Assembly (NCBI GenBank): GCA_030765065.1
Contig: CM060979.1
Coordinates: 13,607,001 to 13,671,000 of the forward strand
Direction: 5' to 3'
DNA length: 64,000 nucleotides
From: Deroplatys truncata
Lineage: Eukaryota; Arthropoda; Insecta; Mantodea; Mantidae
The notes under the pieces are model-generated. The model saw nothing but the letters and a program-made list of their open reading frames with translations, had not been told where the DNA came from and ran no database searches. Both the position numbers and the translations under genes were made by a program. Below are positions 45,456-56,913 of this stretch, piece by piece; position 1 is the stretch's first letter, and each line of letters starts with the position of its first letter.

Positions 45456-45960
45456 GTTCACATGACAAAATGAATTTATTAATTTTTCTGGAAATAACCT
45501 TTGAAGTCCTCGAAGGAATTTTGTATAAACTTTTATAACTGGTAAACATTAAGCGACAGAGTAAACGTACTACACAAACAATTTAGATATCTTTAAAACG
45601 CACAATTTGTTTCAAATTAACTTTTTTTGTGGCATCAGCAATTTCCTACAATTCCGTTATTAATGGTTGAAATTGTTCATACTCTTGTCATTCTTTTAAA
45701 ATGCTGTCGATCTTTAGTTGTTTCTCGCGATGCCATGGAAACAGTATGGAATTTTAAGGCCAGCATATAGCGACCAGTTGTTAAACATTTGACTATCGCC
45801 CTTCTCTTTGTATCTATAACGAAATGTGTAATGTAGCTATTTCTGTAAAGGATCTCGATTATGATGAAGTAGACACGAAAATAAACTTTCGTAGGAATTA
45901 ATTTGTATACTCCCACTAAGCGATAAAGGGTAGAAAAAGCAATGTGAATGTAACACCCCT

Positions 45961-46419
45961 GATGTTATTTGGTGAAAAGGTATAACTATCTAGGAAAGAT
46001 CACAATTTAAAGAGAGAAACACATCACTGCACGAACACGTGTTATTAACACTTACACTGAACACTGTAGATCGACGCACACCGCACTGGCGCTGACGGAG
46101 CACTGGGCTGGTACCTCCGGGAGTATTATATTTTATTTTGGAGCGCGTGGGGAGGGAAACGTGGTGTGACTGAATGCGTGGTGCCTGCCATCTTCCACAG
46201 AACAGGCGGGCTCCGGAAGGAAATGTCATGCGTAAAGTCAGGCCACGTGGTTTGTAGTTTTCCTTCGATGCAGTTATCAGAGCATGCCTTGCAGGGTCAT
46301 GGTTGCGCTGTCGCATAGCACAGTCAAGGGTAGGTAATTCTGATAAAACTACCAAATGTTTCGGAGTCGCTTAGGGAAAGTGTTGCATTTGATACTGAGA
46401 TTTCCTGAATTAAAAAGCC
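45961..46419. other. unrecognised, GC-richer sequence
   Basis: 46000-46340 is clearly less AT-rich than its surroundings and has an open frame on the minus strand (46355-45990) without recognised motif. It might be a piece of an unknown element or an exon; nothing in the sequence decides. Confidence 0.3.
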
Positions 46420-46695
46420 CCATGTGTTACATTTATATAACACTCTTCTACAAACACTTGTTACTAAAGGTTATTAAACTTTTAAGTCACATTAACACAT
46501 TTCGTTGTGCACAATACACTAGGAAAAGCGATGAAACTTTGCAATTGCAAGCTCTTTGCATGACCGGAAGGGCCTCCCCCTTCGACTTCACATTTGAAAA
46601 AGGTATAAGCATTTGAAAATTCAAACCAATAAGAAACATCACGAAAATAATTACCCCCCCCCCTAAAATCTCTGAAATGGTATAAAAAAATCACC
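46420..46695 (-). repeat. M3 fragment
   Basis: 'catgtgttacatttatataa', 'cacatttcgttgtgcacaa' and 'gcaagctctttgcatgaccg' match the M3 blocks at 29155-29400. Confidence 0.6.
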
Positions 46696-46699
46696 TTTG

Positions 46700-47560
46700 T
46701 TGTTTTGTTTTAGGCACTAATAAAACCTCTATTATTTCCAGTTTCAGCAAATATAGGCTTTTGGGGCGTTAAGAGGTTTTTAAGACATTTAAATACCATT
46801 TAAATGCTAGTCTGGATTCCTTTAAAGCTGGCTGCAACGCCCCTTTTTAGAACATTCTTGTATCTTTCAACAACGAACGACTATATCATGCCCAGCGAGC
46901 AGTTCAGCAATTAACAAAAGAGGCCAGGACCAAGAGAAGGCAATCAGAAAAGCTGAAGTAATCCAGGAATGAAGGTGCAATGACCCTGGAATGTACTGAA
47001 GTGTCAGAATATTAATGTTCAAACTTTAAATTCAAAACAACATTTTTGGATACTTATGTAGCTTTTTCTCGAAAGTATGAGAGGTAGAGAGCTGAAATTT
47101 TCAGTACATGTATACAACACATAGTTAAACTTTCTGAACCACAATAATAATTTTATAATATATATAGGTGATATTAAGAAAGGAACAACGTTGCAAGTTT
47201 ACCACATTTGTACTTTTCGGACTTTGTAAATAATTGTTTTTCAATTTCTAGTGAACTGATATACATAACTAAATAATTGAGTTTCAGAAGATAGCTAATT
47301 ATAGTAAGAACAAGCTTGCAAAAGTGTGATTCAATATTCCAAGTAGTATCAGAGAATAAGGTGCCTAAATTTACATGTCTTAAGAGTAAATTTTATTTTT
47401 TTTTTCTGCTGAATGAATAATTGTTACGGGCTCAACTTAAGTTATCAATGCAAACAACCATGATTTATAGAATAATTCATACAAATTTCAAGAAAAACAA
47501 TTGACAACTTTAAGAGCAGTGGTAATTTAACACACTTGAGGTGTAATTTCTGTATGTTCG
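46700..47560. other. unrecognised sequence
   Basis: No repeat family, protein motif or RNA structure was recognised over about 860 bp. Confidence 0.35.
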
Positions 47561-48215
47561 AACTACATTGTCCCCTTAAGATTTTGCCGAACTCTTGCGG
47601 TTTACCAGTTATAGAAAAGTCATTCGTAATGAAGACGACTGGATTGTGAAGCGTAGGGGATTCGGCACCAGTGAATTCGGATATTGGGGAGCGCCCCCGC
47701 GAGGGAGGGATAATTTGAAGGGAGACATCTGTGACGGCACAGAAATGTCTGGATCCCTACAGTTTCCAAATTGAGACGTACGGCAGTCGGAAAGGCAACC
47801 AGTCGAAGTTTGAGGGAGGAGAAAGTTCACAGAGAGCATCCTATATCCTGCCACGCCGCACCGAAACACCATCACCGACACTGTCAACCTTGAAATACAC
47901 CAAACGGGGTGAAGGGTGAATGAAGTAAGTGATTAATGGAACGAAACGGAGGGAAAGATGAAAGAAACCACTCCAGCATTCGCCTGACAACCCAGAAAAA
48001 CATATGGGCGTACGTCGGGGATCGAACCTGGGAGCTCCCGAATGCGAGCCACAGACTTTACCGCCTGAGCCATCGCGCTCGGCAGACTGAAGACGACTTC
48101 CCAGAAAATTCAAGATATATATATTTTGTGATGTAAATATCTTTAATATAGGTTATTTTAATCAAAATCGTTAGAGCTATTTTCGAGAAAATAAAAATAT
48201 AAGGAAGTTGAAGCT
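47561..48215 (-). repeat. M2 fragment split by SINE S3
   Basis: Left 47561-47640 ('cttgcggtttaccagttata'), right 48088-48215 ('cagaaaattcaagatatata', 'aatcaaaatcgttagagct'). The two parts join with an 11-bp overlap that is the SINE target duplication. Confidence 0.8.
47641..48087 (-). mobile_element. full-length tRNA-derived SINE, family S3
   Basis: Flanked by TGAAGACGACT at 47630-47640 and 48088-48098. On the minus strand the head reads 'ccgagcgcgatggctcaggc' (box A) and 'aggttcgatccccgac' (box B). The body has 'catctttccctccgtttcg', and the 3' part has 'actgtagggatcc' and 'tgccgaatcccctacgcttc'. At 447 bp it is long for a SINE. Partial copies at 22100-22540 and 52745-52930. Confidence 0.9.
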
Positions 48216-48235
48216 GGTTATCGAGACGCAGGAGA

Positions 48236-48269
<34 letters not shown>
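48236..48269. repeat. (AAT)11 microsatellite
   Basis: An uninterrupted AAT/TAA run next to the end of the M2 fragment. Confidence 0.95.
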
Positions 48270-49145
48270 GTATACGATCGAACATAACGACAAAAATGTG
48301 CTGAATTCATATTAGGAACGGGTTTGATGAAAAGGCAGAAAAACAAGTTTGTTTTCCTCGAAGCAGATGTATCTACCTGCTATGGACGACAACAAGCCTA
48401 CCGGAAATTTCGCTTTTGTACTCTGGCTCGGACGGGTAGTTTACAACGGTTTCAAAGCTTAGAAGGGTCAGAAAGTATACGTGCCTTATCTACGATCTAA
48501 GAATATTCGTGGGAAGATTTTAAAACACAAAATAGGGTGTAAGAAGCAAATGTGAAAGTTGTCAAGTGGGGGTAGCCAATAATAAAATCATGAAACAAAA
48601 ATGATAGCCAATCAAAAGATCGCGTATGCATCACATGATACGTTTGAACGTAAAACAGAACGAAGCATAAGAAAGGTGGGGGAAAACTCTTAAGTTTTGC
48701 GAGAGGCGTGAAAAAGGAAAAGAAAAGTCGAGACACATTCCGGTACAAACTAACCACGAGGACGGTTGACGAAACAAAATAAGAAGAAAATAATCAGAAA
48801 GTTTAGTGTGAAAATGAAGTTGTGAAATCTAGGCAATTCGAGGGCTAGTCGGAGGAACACATGAGTAGCGACTTCGAAAGTGACGACAAAAATAACAGTG
48901 GTTTCGACGACGAGGGTGGCGGGTCGACCAGATAGGGATCTTCGTAACCAAAATAAAGAAATAACTCAAACTTCGCCGGCAGTATTATTAATATCATCAA
49001 GGCGGTGTCACCACCCCTGAAAACCAGAACCTCAGCTCTACCAAAACAAATTCCAAATTCCTGCCACCCAACCATCGAACCTAGGACTCCGAGTCTCCTG
49101 AAGTAACTGCCGGGAACAACACATGTGTCAGAAGTCAGCGTCAAA
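48270..49145. other. unrecognised sequence
   Basis: More mixed in base composition than most of the window. A 24-codon frame from 48861, rich in Asp, Ser and Gly, was noted, as were stretches of unusual purine richness (48690-48830). This could be the leader/gag side of an unknown LTR element, but no LTR, primer site or zinc knuckle was found. Confidence 0.25.
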
Positions 49146-49149
49146 GTGT

Positions 49150-49540
49150 TTCTATTTAAATGTTATTTTGGGGTGGGGGATTTTTTTTGTAAATCTTCGT
49201 GTCGTATCCCTGGAAGATGAACTTAAATACTAAGTATGGTATTTAACCTACTTCGTTTTTGAGTTATACTGTTCACACACATACACACGAAGCTCTTTCT
49301 AAAAATGCCTTTTTTTTTTTTTTTGCTTATTCAGGGAGCTTCAAAATGTGTATTTCCGGTGAAATCTCGGTATCTACTTTTTGGATGGAAAATACAATAT
49401 TTCCTCTACGTACTGTAGGCAAGTGGTTATTCTTCGAATTTATTACCATAAATATTTGCACGAATAATTTCCTCACACGTTTCGTTATGGGTACAAAGGG
49501 AATGGTGATAGTCAATGTCTACAAACTATAGTTGAGCAAC
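49150..49540 (-). repeat. M2 fragments
   Basis: 49150-49420 has 'ggggtgggggattttttttg', 'gtgtcgtatccctggaagat', a short CA patch and 'tttccggtgaaatctcggta'. 49425-49540 adds 'atttgcacgaataatttcc' and 'gtacaaagggaatggtgata'. Confidence 0.65.
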
Positions 49541-50239
49541 TTAGAAAAAGCCCTTTGAAAGGGTAACTCGCCCTCTCTAACTACTTTGGGCGGGCATGCC
49601 TGAGTCGCTGCTTAAGCACCACACGCCATAATTTCGCCTAGCCAGTGTTTTATTTTATTCTCACAAGATCGTTTACCACTTCACTGTTGTAACTGTAGAG
49701 ACAGGACTAAAGACAAGTGCATTGCAACAAAAATGCTGTGTTTGCAGATTGCTGTGAGAGACCACGTGCAGCGGGTGTGAAAACAAATGTTTGCATATAA
49801 CTAGCGATAGCATTTCACATACATACATATTATCATGGTATATCTTCCAAAAGTTATTTCATACTTTTCAGGGTATTTCATAGCCTTTACTCCATCTATC
49901 TGTTTAACGAAAGAACTTCCTCGCTGATCGATTTTCCCAATATAAATTATTTCAATTGAAGTTTTACAAAGAAAACTAGCAGCTTTAATATTTTTAACAT
50001 GGAGACCAATCACATCATAATCTGGAAACTGTACTCTTTAACATCTCCCTTCCAGAACTGGAATAAGGATTTTAGTTATCATGACGTAAAATGATCCTAT
50101 TAAATTTTTCTATACTATGAAATTGCTGTGTTCACAGCCAAAGACAAAAGATGAGTAGAGTGGGGCCGATTTAACCCTCCTGAATATTCGTGAAGTACGT
50201 AGACCAAGGGAATTTACAAAGTCGTTATTCTGCAGTCGT
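49541..50239. other. unrecognised sequence
   Basis: Nothing was identified, apart from a short palindromic patch 'ccctttgaaaggg' near 49552. Confidence 0.35.
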
Positions 50240-50716
50240 TACTCGCCTTAACACTCCGTGCACATTCTTTCCACGACATCCCGAGAAACAACAGAAAGCT
50301 GGCAGTACTTCAATGACAAAAGTGTTGAAAAATTCAAACCAATAACATATCACGGAAATGGTTGATGACACAAAAAGGTTACAATTGGAATTAACTGTGT
50401 AATTTAACACACCCACATTTTTTGTGTAGTACGTTTATCTACCTCATGGTTTACAAGTCGTTACAAAAGTAATTCAAAATGAACAGGAATTGACAGACTA
50501 TTCCCAGAAAATTCAAGACATGCATCTTATTTATCACGTAAATGTCTTAAATATAATACAATTTAATAAAATTGTTAGCATTTTTGAAAAAATAAGTTTC
50601 GAAAAATGTTCCATATGAAGTGTATTTTCTTGAAATCTTCGTGTCGCATCCTTGGAAGACGCTGAACTTAAACACCCACTTTGGTATTTATCCAACACTT
50701 TCCTACTATAGAAAGG

Positions 50717-51667
50717 TGAGGCAGTATTTTTAACACTTGAATTATATAATATATAATTTCAATAACAGCCCGCCTTGAAGCAACATATTTGTAACAGTCA
50801 TTCCATATGCTTATATTATTGTAAACATGTTTAATAATGTTATGTGAATGTATTGTGTAATTTAATAATGCAAGAGCTGTGAGAATAATAAGTTTGAAGC
50901 TGCTAACAATGAGGTAACCTTGAGGAAATGAGTTTGAGAGTTTAAATGCTACTAGTCATGATTAGAACAACGATAATGTAAATTTTGTGACAGTTTAAAA
51001 ATAGCCAATCAACAGCCAGAAAAAGCTTTAGTTAAATGAAGGTATTCTATTGGACTAGGATTAGCCAATCAGAGACTTGAAATACAGAAGCTTACAGGTC
51101 TGGACGCTTGAAATCTGTTCAGTTGCCTGCAGACGTTGGTAGTGACCGGATGGAAGATGTGCTATGTATTCGTGTGTAACGTAAAGTATGTATACGCGTT
51201 AACAAAATGCAAGTTTTAAATTGAGGAATCATACAGCTCTTAATATCAGTATAGTACTATTTAATTTGTGTCAAGGATTAATAAAAACAAGTGAATTTAA
51301 ACTTAAAATCTGTGTAAGCCTACATTCTTGTCGCATCACGCCCTGTCTAAGAGAAACGTGACTCTAAAACAATACTGACGCAGCCGAGGCAAACAAACAC
51401 AAATAATATCTATAGAAGCAGTTTAATAACAAGGTTAATATAATATTTTAAAACTTGGAGCGTAACAACAAAAATACATCTTCAAATCAGCTTCTCATAC
51501 GTAGCAGTATATTACGTAATAAACAATCCACTTCAAAACTGACGTTCATACATGGAGCTGATTAAATAAACTCCAAAACAATAGCTTCAAGTTGGCTTCC
51601 CAAGCGTGTAGCTAACAGTAGAACTTCAACAACAATAAACTACAACAGTTGAACAATACCTTCTTCA
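50717..51667 (+). mobile_element. solo LTR B1, 4-bp TSD AAGG
   Basis: A 951-bp LTR from TGAGGCAGTATTTTTAACAC to ...CTTCTTCA, with AAGG at 50713-50716 and 51668-51671. It shares its first 15 bases with family A and has a block 'acgcagccgaggcaaacaa' where A has 'tagctagccggaggacaaa', so the families are related. Two CCAAT-like 'agccaatca' motifs at about 51003 and 51063 suggest a U3 region. The last 190 bp hold three primer-site-like units. No internal region. Confidence 0.85.
51480..51615 (+). promoter_or_regulatory. three primer-binding-site-like units in LTR B1
   Basis: Units start with CTTCA at 51480, 51531 and 51585, spaced 51 and 54 bp. They read 'aatcagcttctcatacgtag', 'aaactgacgttcatacatgg' and 'agttggcttcccaagcgtg'. 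Compare 'aattggcttccatacgtgg' after LTR A4. The LTR itself ends with CTTCA (51663-51667), the same bases that precede each unit. Confidence 0.6.
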
Positions 51668-51774
51668 AAGGTGACAGAGAAAGTAAAACTACAGAAGTAT
51701 TTTTTAAAAAATCCCATGTGTTACATTCTCACTTTCCCTGCGTATTCTTCAACAAACTACTTGCAAAATCAACG

Positions 51775-52145
51775 AGATGGCTCAATGGTGACGTGATTTG
51801 CATCGGCCCACTCTGATCTTTGATATTTCGTGGTTTTGCATGGTCGGCAGGCGAATACTGGGGCGGTTTCTCGTCTACGACGATTTTCTTTCCATCATTT
51901 CCCTTTCATTCCGTTTCCTTCATCTGTCAGGAGTGTTTCTAGGATGTGTGGCGGTGCCGGATGATGCTTGCTCAAACGAAACAGCATTCATGGACACTAA
52001 CGGGCTGCTTGGTCGACGGGCGTTCATCTCCCTCTCTAGGCAGCTCCAGCTCTTCGAGAGCTCATCCCTTCCTCCTGGGGGAAGTAGCACAATATGCCCA
52101 TGTAGGTAGCAATGCGCGAGGTGCCCCCTTCGATGTATAACCTAT
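51775..52145 (+). mobile_element. SINE S4
   Basis: The head has a box A-like 'gagatggctcaatggtgacg'; box B is poor. The body runs 'ggcgaatactggggcggttt', 'catcatttccctttcattcc', 'gggctgcttggtcg' and the 3' end 'gcgaggtgcccccttcgatg'. The same order is found on the minus strand at 53255-53605. It interrupts an M2 repeat; 'ttgcaa' occurs on both sides but is too short to prove a target duplication. Confidence 0.65.
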
Positions 52146-52744
52146 ACCTATGTTTGCAAGAGCTTACTCTTCTACTTGCTTCAAGCTAATCGATAAACTT
52201 TTGCAGAAATGGTTCTTACACATTTTCTTGTATTCCAAAATAAGCGATAGTCAAATCTTTTAAGAGCGGGTCGCTATATGGTGGCTTTTGCAATTCCGTT
52301 CTCTTTGCATTAATGTGAGAGAAAAGAAAACAACGAATAGCAATTTTGCAGTTGAAAAAGCTAAAGTATTTGACAATCAAAACCTGTAATAAAGAATATC
52401 TCGGAAATAGTTGAGAATTGTATATTTTAAACAGATCTACATTTTCTGTGTAGTACGTTCTTGTCCACCTCGGTTTGCCAGTAACACAAAAGTCATTCAG
52501 AATGGAGAGGATTTCACAGCTATTCCCAGAGAATTCAACACATACATTTCAGTTGTCATGTAATTGCCTCAAATATAGACAGTATTTTAATCAAAATAGC
52601 TAAGACCCGTTTATGAGAAAATAAAAAATTTCGAAAACTGTTCCATGTAAAGAGCAGGGGAATTTTCTTGAAAATATCCGGTCGTATGTTTGGAAAATAC
52701 GGAACTTGGATACAAAGTTTTGTATTTATCACAGATTTCGTTTC

Positions 52745-52930
52745 TGAGCTATGGTGCTCCCGGTCTGCATGTCCGAGTGACGGGGTGTCTATATATGGAA
52801 ACTGTAGAGAAGCTTCATTGCTGTGCCGACACTCCTGGTTCCGGCCGCCCGGTGTCTCTCTCCCTCCCTCTCGGTACAATATCCGGATTCACTGGATCGA
52901 TGCCGAATCCCCTCTGGTTCACAAACTAAC
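52745..52930 (+). mobile_element. SINE S3 fragment, 3' half
   Basis: 'atatggaaactgtagagaag', 'cattgctgtgccgacactcc' and 'gatgccgaatcccctctggt' match the 3' half of S3. Head absent. Confidence 0.7.
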
Positions 52931-52948
52931 ATACTGTTCACGGACACT

Positions 52949-52949
<1 letters not shown>

Positions 52950-52989
<40 letters not shown>
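52950..52989. repeat. (AC)20 microsatellite in M2
   Basis: Uninterrupted AC run at the standard M microsatellite position, minus-strand copy. Confidence 0.95.
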
Positions 52990-52991
<2 letters not shown>

Positions 52992-53254
52992 TTTTCTAAT
53001 CTTTTTTTTTAATTCACAGATTGTGAAACATATTTCCTATGAAATCTATATCAATTTTTGGATGGAATACAATCAGTGTTTGGTTTTTCCTTGCTTTCTT
53101 CATCTCTTATCATTAAATTCTTCCTTTGTTTTTAATGACTTCCCTCCACCAGTTCTCTTGTCTTCCCTTCACTGTTGCCCAATTGTTTCAGAAATTCTTT
53201 TCCAAAATGTTTAATATCTCTAAGTTGCCCCACTTCCTCTCTCCATATAGGTTG

Positions 53255-53605
53255 TACAATGGAGGGGGACACCTTGCGCACTACGACCTACAAGATGAAG
53301 GGATGAAGAAGAAACCACAGGAGGCTACAGGCCAAAGAGACGCGCGGAAGTCCCTAACAGTTCCCGGCTCGAAGACACGTCCCACTGCTGGAGCTATCTA
53401 AAGAGGGCCATGAACGACCAAGCAACCCTCTATTGTCCATTAAGGGTACTCTTTTCAATGAGCAAGCACCGGCGCCGCCATACGCCACGAAACCTAGAAG
53501 CACACCTGAAAGATGAGGATGAAAGGGAAATGATAAGGTAATCGTGGTAGATGAGAAGGACCATCACAGCATTCGCCTACAAACCAGGGAGTTTCTGGGC
53601 TTCTA
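53255..53605 (-). mobile_element. SINE S4 copy
   Basis: On the minus strand it has 'gtaggcgaatgctgtgatgg', 'tatcatttccctttcatcct', 'gggttgcttggtcg' and 'gcgcaaggtgtccccctcc', in the same order as the copy at 51775-52145. The head is lost or changed. Confidence 0.65.
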
Positions 53606-54156
53606 TTACCAACATATATTTATCTACTACTGCAATAAACTATTGTTTGTTTCGTTGTTCCTGGCAACCTAAATACCGGCTTTAATCCATTGCTACAATC
53701 CTTTTAGGGACCAATGAATTCACTTCACCCTGAGCATCCATTAAAACATCCTCAAGAATAAATATTTCTCCCTTTCCTGTGCACTGATAGTCATTTATTA
53801 ATATCCATTATCTCCAAGACAACCAGCTTGTTCCCATCCAGCAATGATAAATCTACATGTTTAATTGAAATAAATGCTCTAGCTTATGTTCTAGAAACGG
53901 ATAAAATATTGTACGTCCCACGATATTAAAATATATTTAAAATTTCGTAAAATTATCAGCCTGGTGAAACTTCGGGCGTTGTATTTTTGACTCAGTATTG
54001 AAATATTTTAACCTCTTACACTATAAATTATCTGTATTTTCACATAATGGGCACACTTCATTTGTCACTTTTAGTCCACTTAACCATATTATTCATGCTC
54101 TTCCCCCACACCCCTTGTGATAAAATGTCCACATTTTCCCGCCCCATTCTTTTTTT
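53606..54156. other. unrecognised sequence
   Basis: No family blocks were recognised between S4 and the M1 copy. Confidence 0.35.
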
Positions 54157-55042
54157 ACTTTCTCTACTATGTATAGTAAGTAGGGGAAGTATTGCATTCC
54201 ACCCAAAAATTCGATACCGAGATTTCACCGGAAATACATGTTTTGAGACCTCCTGAATCCAAAAAAAGCATTTTTGGAAACATGTCCGTGTGTGTGTCTG
54301 TGTGTGTGTGTGTGTGTGTCTGTGTGTGTGTGTGTGTGTCTGTGTGTGAACAGCATAACTCAAAAACGAACAGTCGGATAAACACCAAACTTGGTATTTA
54401 GGTTCAGTATCTTCCAGAGATGCGACACGAAGGTTTTCAAGAAAATCCCCCCACCCCAGACTACCCTTTACATGGAAGATTTTTCGAAAATTTTAATTTT
54501 CTCAAAAATGTCTAACGATTTTGATTAAAATATCATATGTTTAAGATAATGTCATGAGAAATGAAATGTACCTATATCTCGAATTTTCTGGGAATGTCTC
54601 CAAAAGTATTCTTCATTGTGAACGACTTTTGCATAACTGGTAAACCATAAGAGATAGACAAAATTTTACTACACAAAAAATGTAGATCTCGTTAAAATAC
54701 ACAACTTATGTCATATACATTTCTTTTGTTGAGTGAACCGTTTTCGAGATATTGCTTGTTATTCCCTTAAATTTTCCAATACTTATACTTTTTCTCAAAT
54801 TCGTTATTCATTTTTTTATGTCCTGGACATGCAAAGAGAATGGAATGCGCCACATAGCAACCAGCTCTTAAAATATTTGACTATCGCTTAAAAGCTACCA
54901 TATTCCCCTTGCATCTACAAGAAAATTACAAATAAGATTGACATCTCGATATCTCGATTAACATGAAGCATATGGAGAATAAGCGTTTGTAAAACTAGTT
55001 TGTACAAGAGTAGAGAAAGTCATGTGAGTGTAACACATCAGA
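54157..55042 (+). repeat. M1 repeat, full length, with compound GT tract
   Basis: From ACTTTCTCTACTATGTATAG to 'taacacatcaga' before T8. All M1 blocks are intact. It is one of the best-preserved copies and similar to 35706-36580. The GT tract (54288-54348) has regular 'tctg' interruptions. Confidence 0.9.
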
Positions 55043-55143
55043 TTTTTTTTTATGTAATAGCTGTTTTAGTTGCGCATAACTGCGGCGGTCATCAGCAATA
55101 CAAACAAAACAAGTACAGGTTAAGCAACTCAAATTATATAAGT

Positions 55144-55929
55144 TGTCGCAGTTCTCAGATGACTTGTGTTATCTTATTTGTTGGGCGCTTATTGTTTAAT
55201 TATTTCTTTAAATTTGGGTTCTTTGTCCTCCGGCTAGCTATTATAACTTAGTCGAGCAAGTATCTCTAAGCAGGGTGTGTAAACGGAAAGGAGTTGTTAC
55301 TAAAGATAACACTGATAAAAAAATCTGAATCCAGACTTTTATTGCCGTCACGCTTAATTAATAATTGACATATTTAATCTTTATACACGCCTGACTGAAA
55401 CTGTGATATTTCTGAATGTAACTAAAGTCGTTTTAGTTGCCGCGCACCAATTACTTCGCGTACTTTACATTTTTGTAACTAACTCTGCGACGTGCACCTC
55501 GTGAGAGATTCTTCAAAACTGCGCGACACTTGCTTATGGCTCGAGAATATATACTCCTTCACCTCGAATTGCCTAAACATTATAATAGAGCTGCTATTGG
55601 TTACCAAATTGCACCCACTTTAGCGTCTGTTTTGGTCAGCCAATCACTACTACTAACATATATCCTCTAGGGAAGATATTCCCTCCATTTCTAAAAAAGG
55701 CACGCTGCCCTGACGTCAATTTCGGCTTTCTCTTCTTAGTGACAAACAACTCACCCCCTCGCTCATTGTTACCCGCTCCTATTGTCAGTTTCAGTGAGGC
55801 TGTGTAAACTTATTTCCTAACAATGCTTATAATTAACAAACATCTCAAATCATTGTCATACAATAATATTAATTTACACTACAATTACTCTGGCATTCAC
55901 AGCATGTTATCATATAAAATACTGCCTCA
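55144..55929 (-). mobile_element. solo LTR A5, 4-bp TSD AAGT
   Basis: On the minus strand TGAGGCAGTATTTTA to GCGACA; AAGT lies at 55140-55143 and 55930-55933. It carries the A-family blocks ('tagctagccggaggacaaag', CCAAT, 'gaccctcactgaaactgac'-like start) but is more diverged in the middle than A2 and A6. No internal region. Confidence 0.88.
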
Positions 55930-56029
55930 AAGTAGAATGAATAAACGAAACAAAACTACAAAAGTTAGACATAAAACAGCTCACAACTCAGCAAACACAA
56001 GCACTAAAGCCATTGCGTCTTAAACTTCC

Positions 56030-56436
56030 TCTAATATTTCAAGCGACTACCGCTGTTCCCTCTGTATCTATAACGAAACGTGTAATGTGGCGATTTCTGG
56101 AAAGGTTTATCTCGGTTAAGATGAAGTAGAAAGGAAAATAAACTTTTGTAACAATAATTTGTATGCCTACTAATAAGCGATAAGGGTGGAGAAAGTCATG
56201 TGAATGTAACATCAGATTTTTTCCCTCGTCGTCATGCAAAGAGCATGGAGTTTCAAGGCCATCACATAGCTACACGCTCTTTACAAATCTGACTAACTTT
56301 ACCTACTGTATTCTTATACCAACAACGAAATGTTTATGGAAGTTATCAGATTAACCAGAGGTAGATAGAATAAAATGCTTTTGTAGGAACAGCCGTAGAA
56401 GAGCGAGTAGAAAAAGTTATGGGAATGCAACACATC
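56030..56436 (+). repeat. M2 and M3 end fragments
   Basis: 56030-56218 has 'tgtatctataacgaaacgtg' to 'ggagaaagtcatgtgaatgt' (M2 end). 56219-56436 has 'tcatgcaaagagcatggagt' to 'gagtagaaaaagttatggga' (M3 end). Both are in plus orientation, one after the other. Confidence 0.65.
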
Positions 56437-56913
56437 AAAACGGTAGAAAAAGTAGCAACAAAGTAGTACACACCGTCGTTGTTGCCATAAATTGAAAAGA
56501 AAACCAAATGTTGAGGAAAATAGGATAGGTAGCGTCTACAAACTTTCATGCAAATATGCTAGATGTGTTTAATAAGATATTATGCAATAAGACTATAATG
56601 GTAGGTGCGAGTTTCATGATTTTCATACGAGCGCCTTAATTACCAATATAGTCAAGTTACATAAGACTGTTTTTGATCGAACACTATAATTTCAATTTTT
56701 TTTAATAACATCTTACCTTGTTAAGTGTAAGCAAATGCTCGCAGGACCGTGAGCGTGTTTGCGAGTAGTGCAACAGATGGCAGTATTGTTGAGTCCACAC
56801 AGTATTTATTATTGGTTTGCAGGTAACGTGAAAGCAACACACATTAAAGCAAAGGAAATGAACTCAATTTATTACAATATTAAAATCACAGTGAACAGAA
56901 TTTACTTTATTTT
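56437..56913. other. unrecognised sequence
   Basis: Nothing was identified before LTR A6. Confidence 0.35.

Larger units (their letters stand above)
43710..45960 (+). repeat. M2 repeat hosting M1 and a LINE fragment
   Basis: The first part (43710-43939) starts 'ctttctctactacatacc' and reaches 'cgaacatttttcg'. The second (44763-44830) resumes 'attttctgaaaagtggct'. The third (45455-45960) has 'tcacatgacaaaatgaat', 'aaggccagcatatagcgac' and the terminal 'agaaaaagcaatgtgaatgt'. M2 order is kept across both insertions. Confidence 0.75.
50240..51690 (-). repeat. M2 repeat split by LTR B1
   Basis: The left part starts 'cattctttccacgacatccc' and reaches 'tcctactatagaaagg'. The right part is only the terminal 'tgacagagaaagtaaaac'. 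Joined, they give the standard M2 terminus. Confidence 0.75.
51690..53068 (-). repeat. M2 repeat interrupted by SINEs S4 and S3
   Basis: Starts 'catgtgttacattctcactt', is interrupted at about 51775-52145 by S4, resumes 'gcttactcttctacttgctt', continues to 'cagatttcgtttctgag', is interrupted at 52745-52930 by S3 sequence, and ends with the AC tract (52950-52989), 'gtgaaacatatttcctatg' and 'ttttggatggaatacaat'. Confidence 0.7.
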
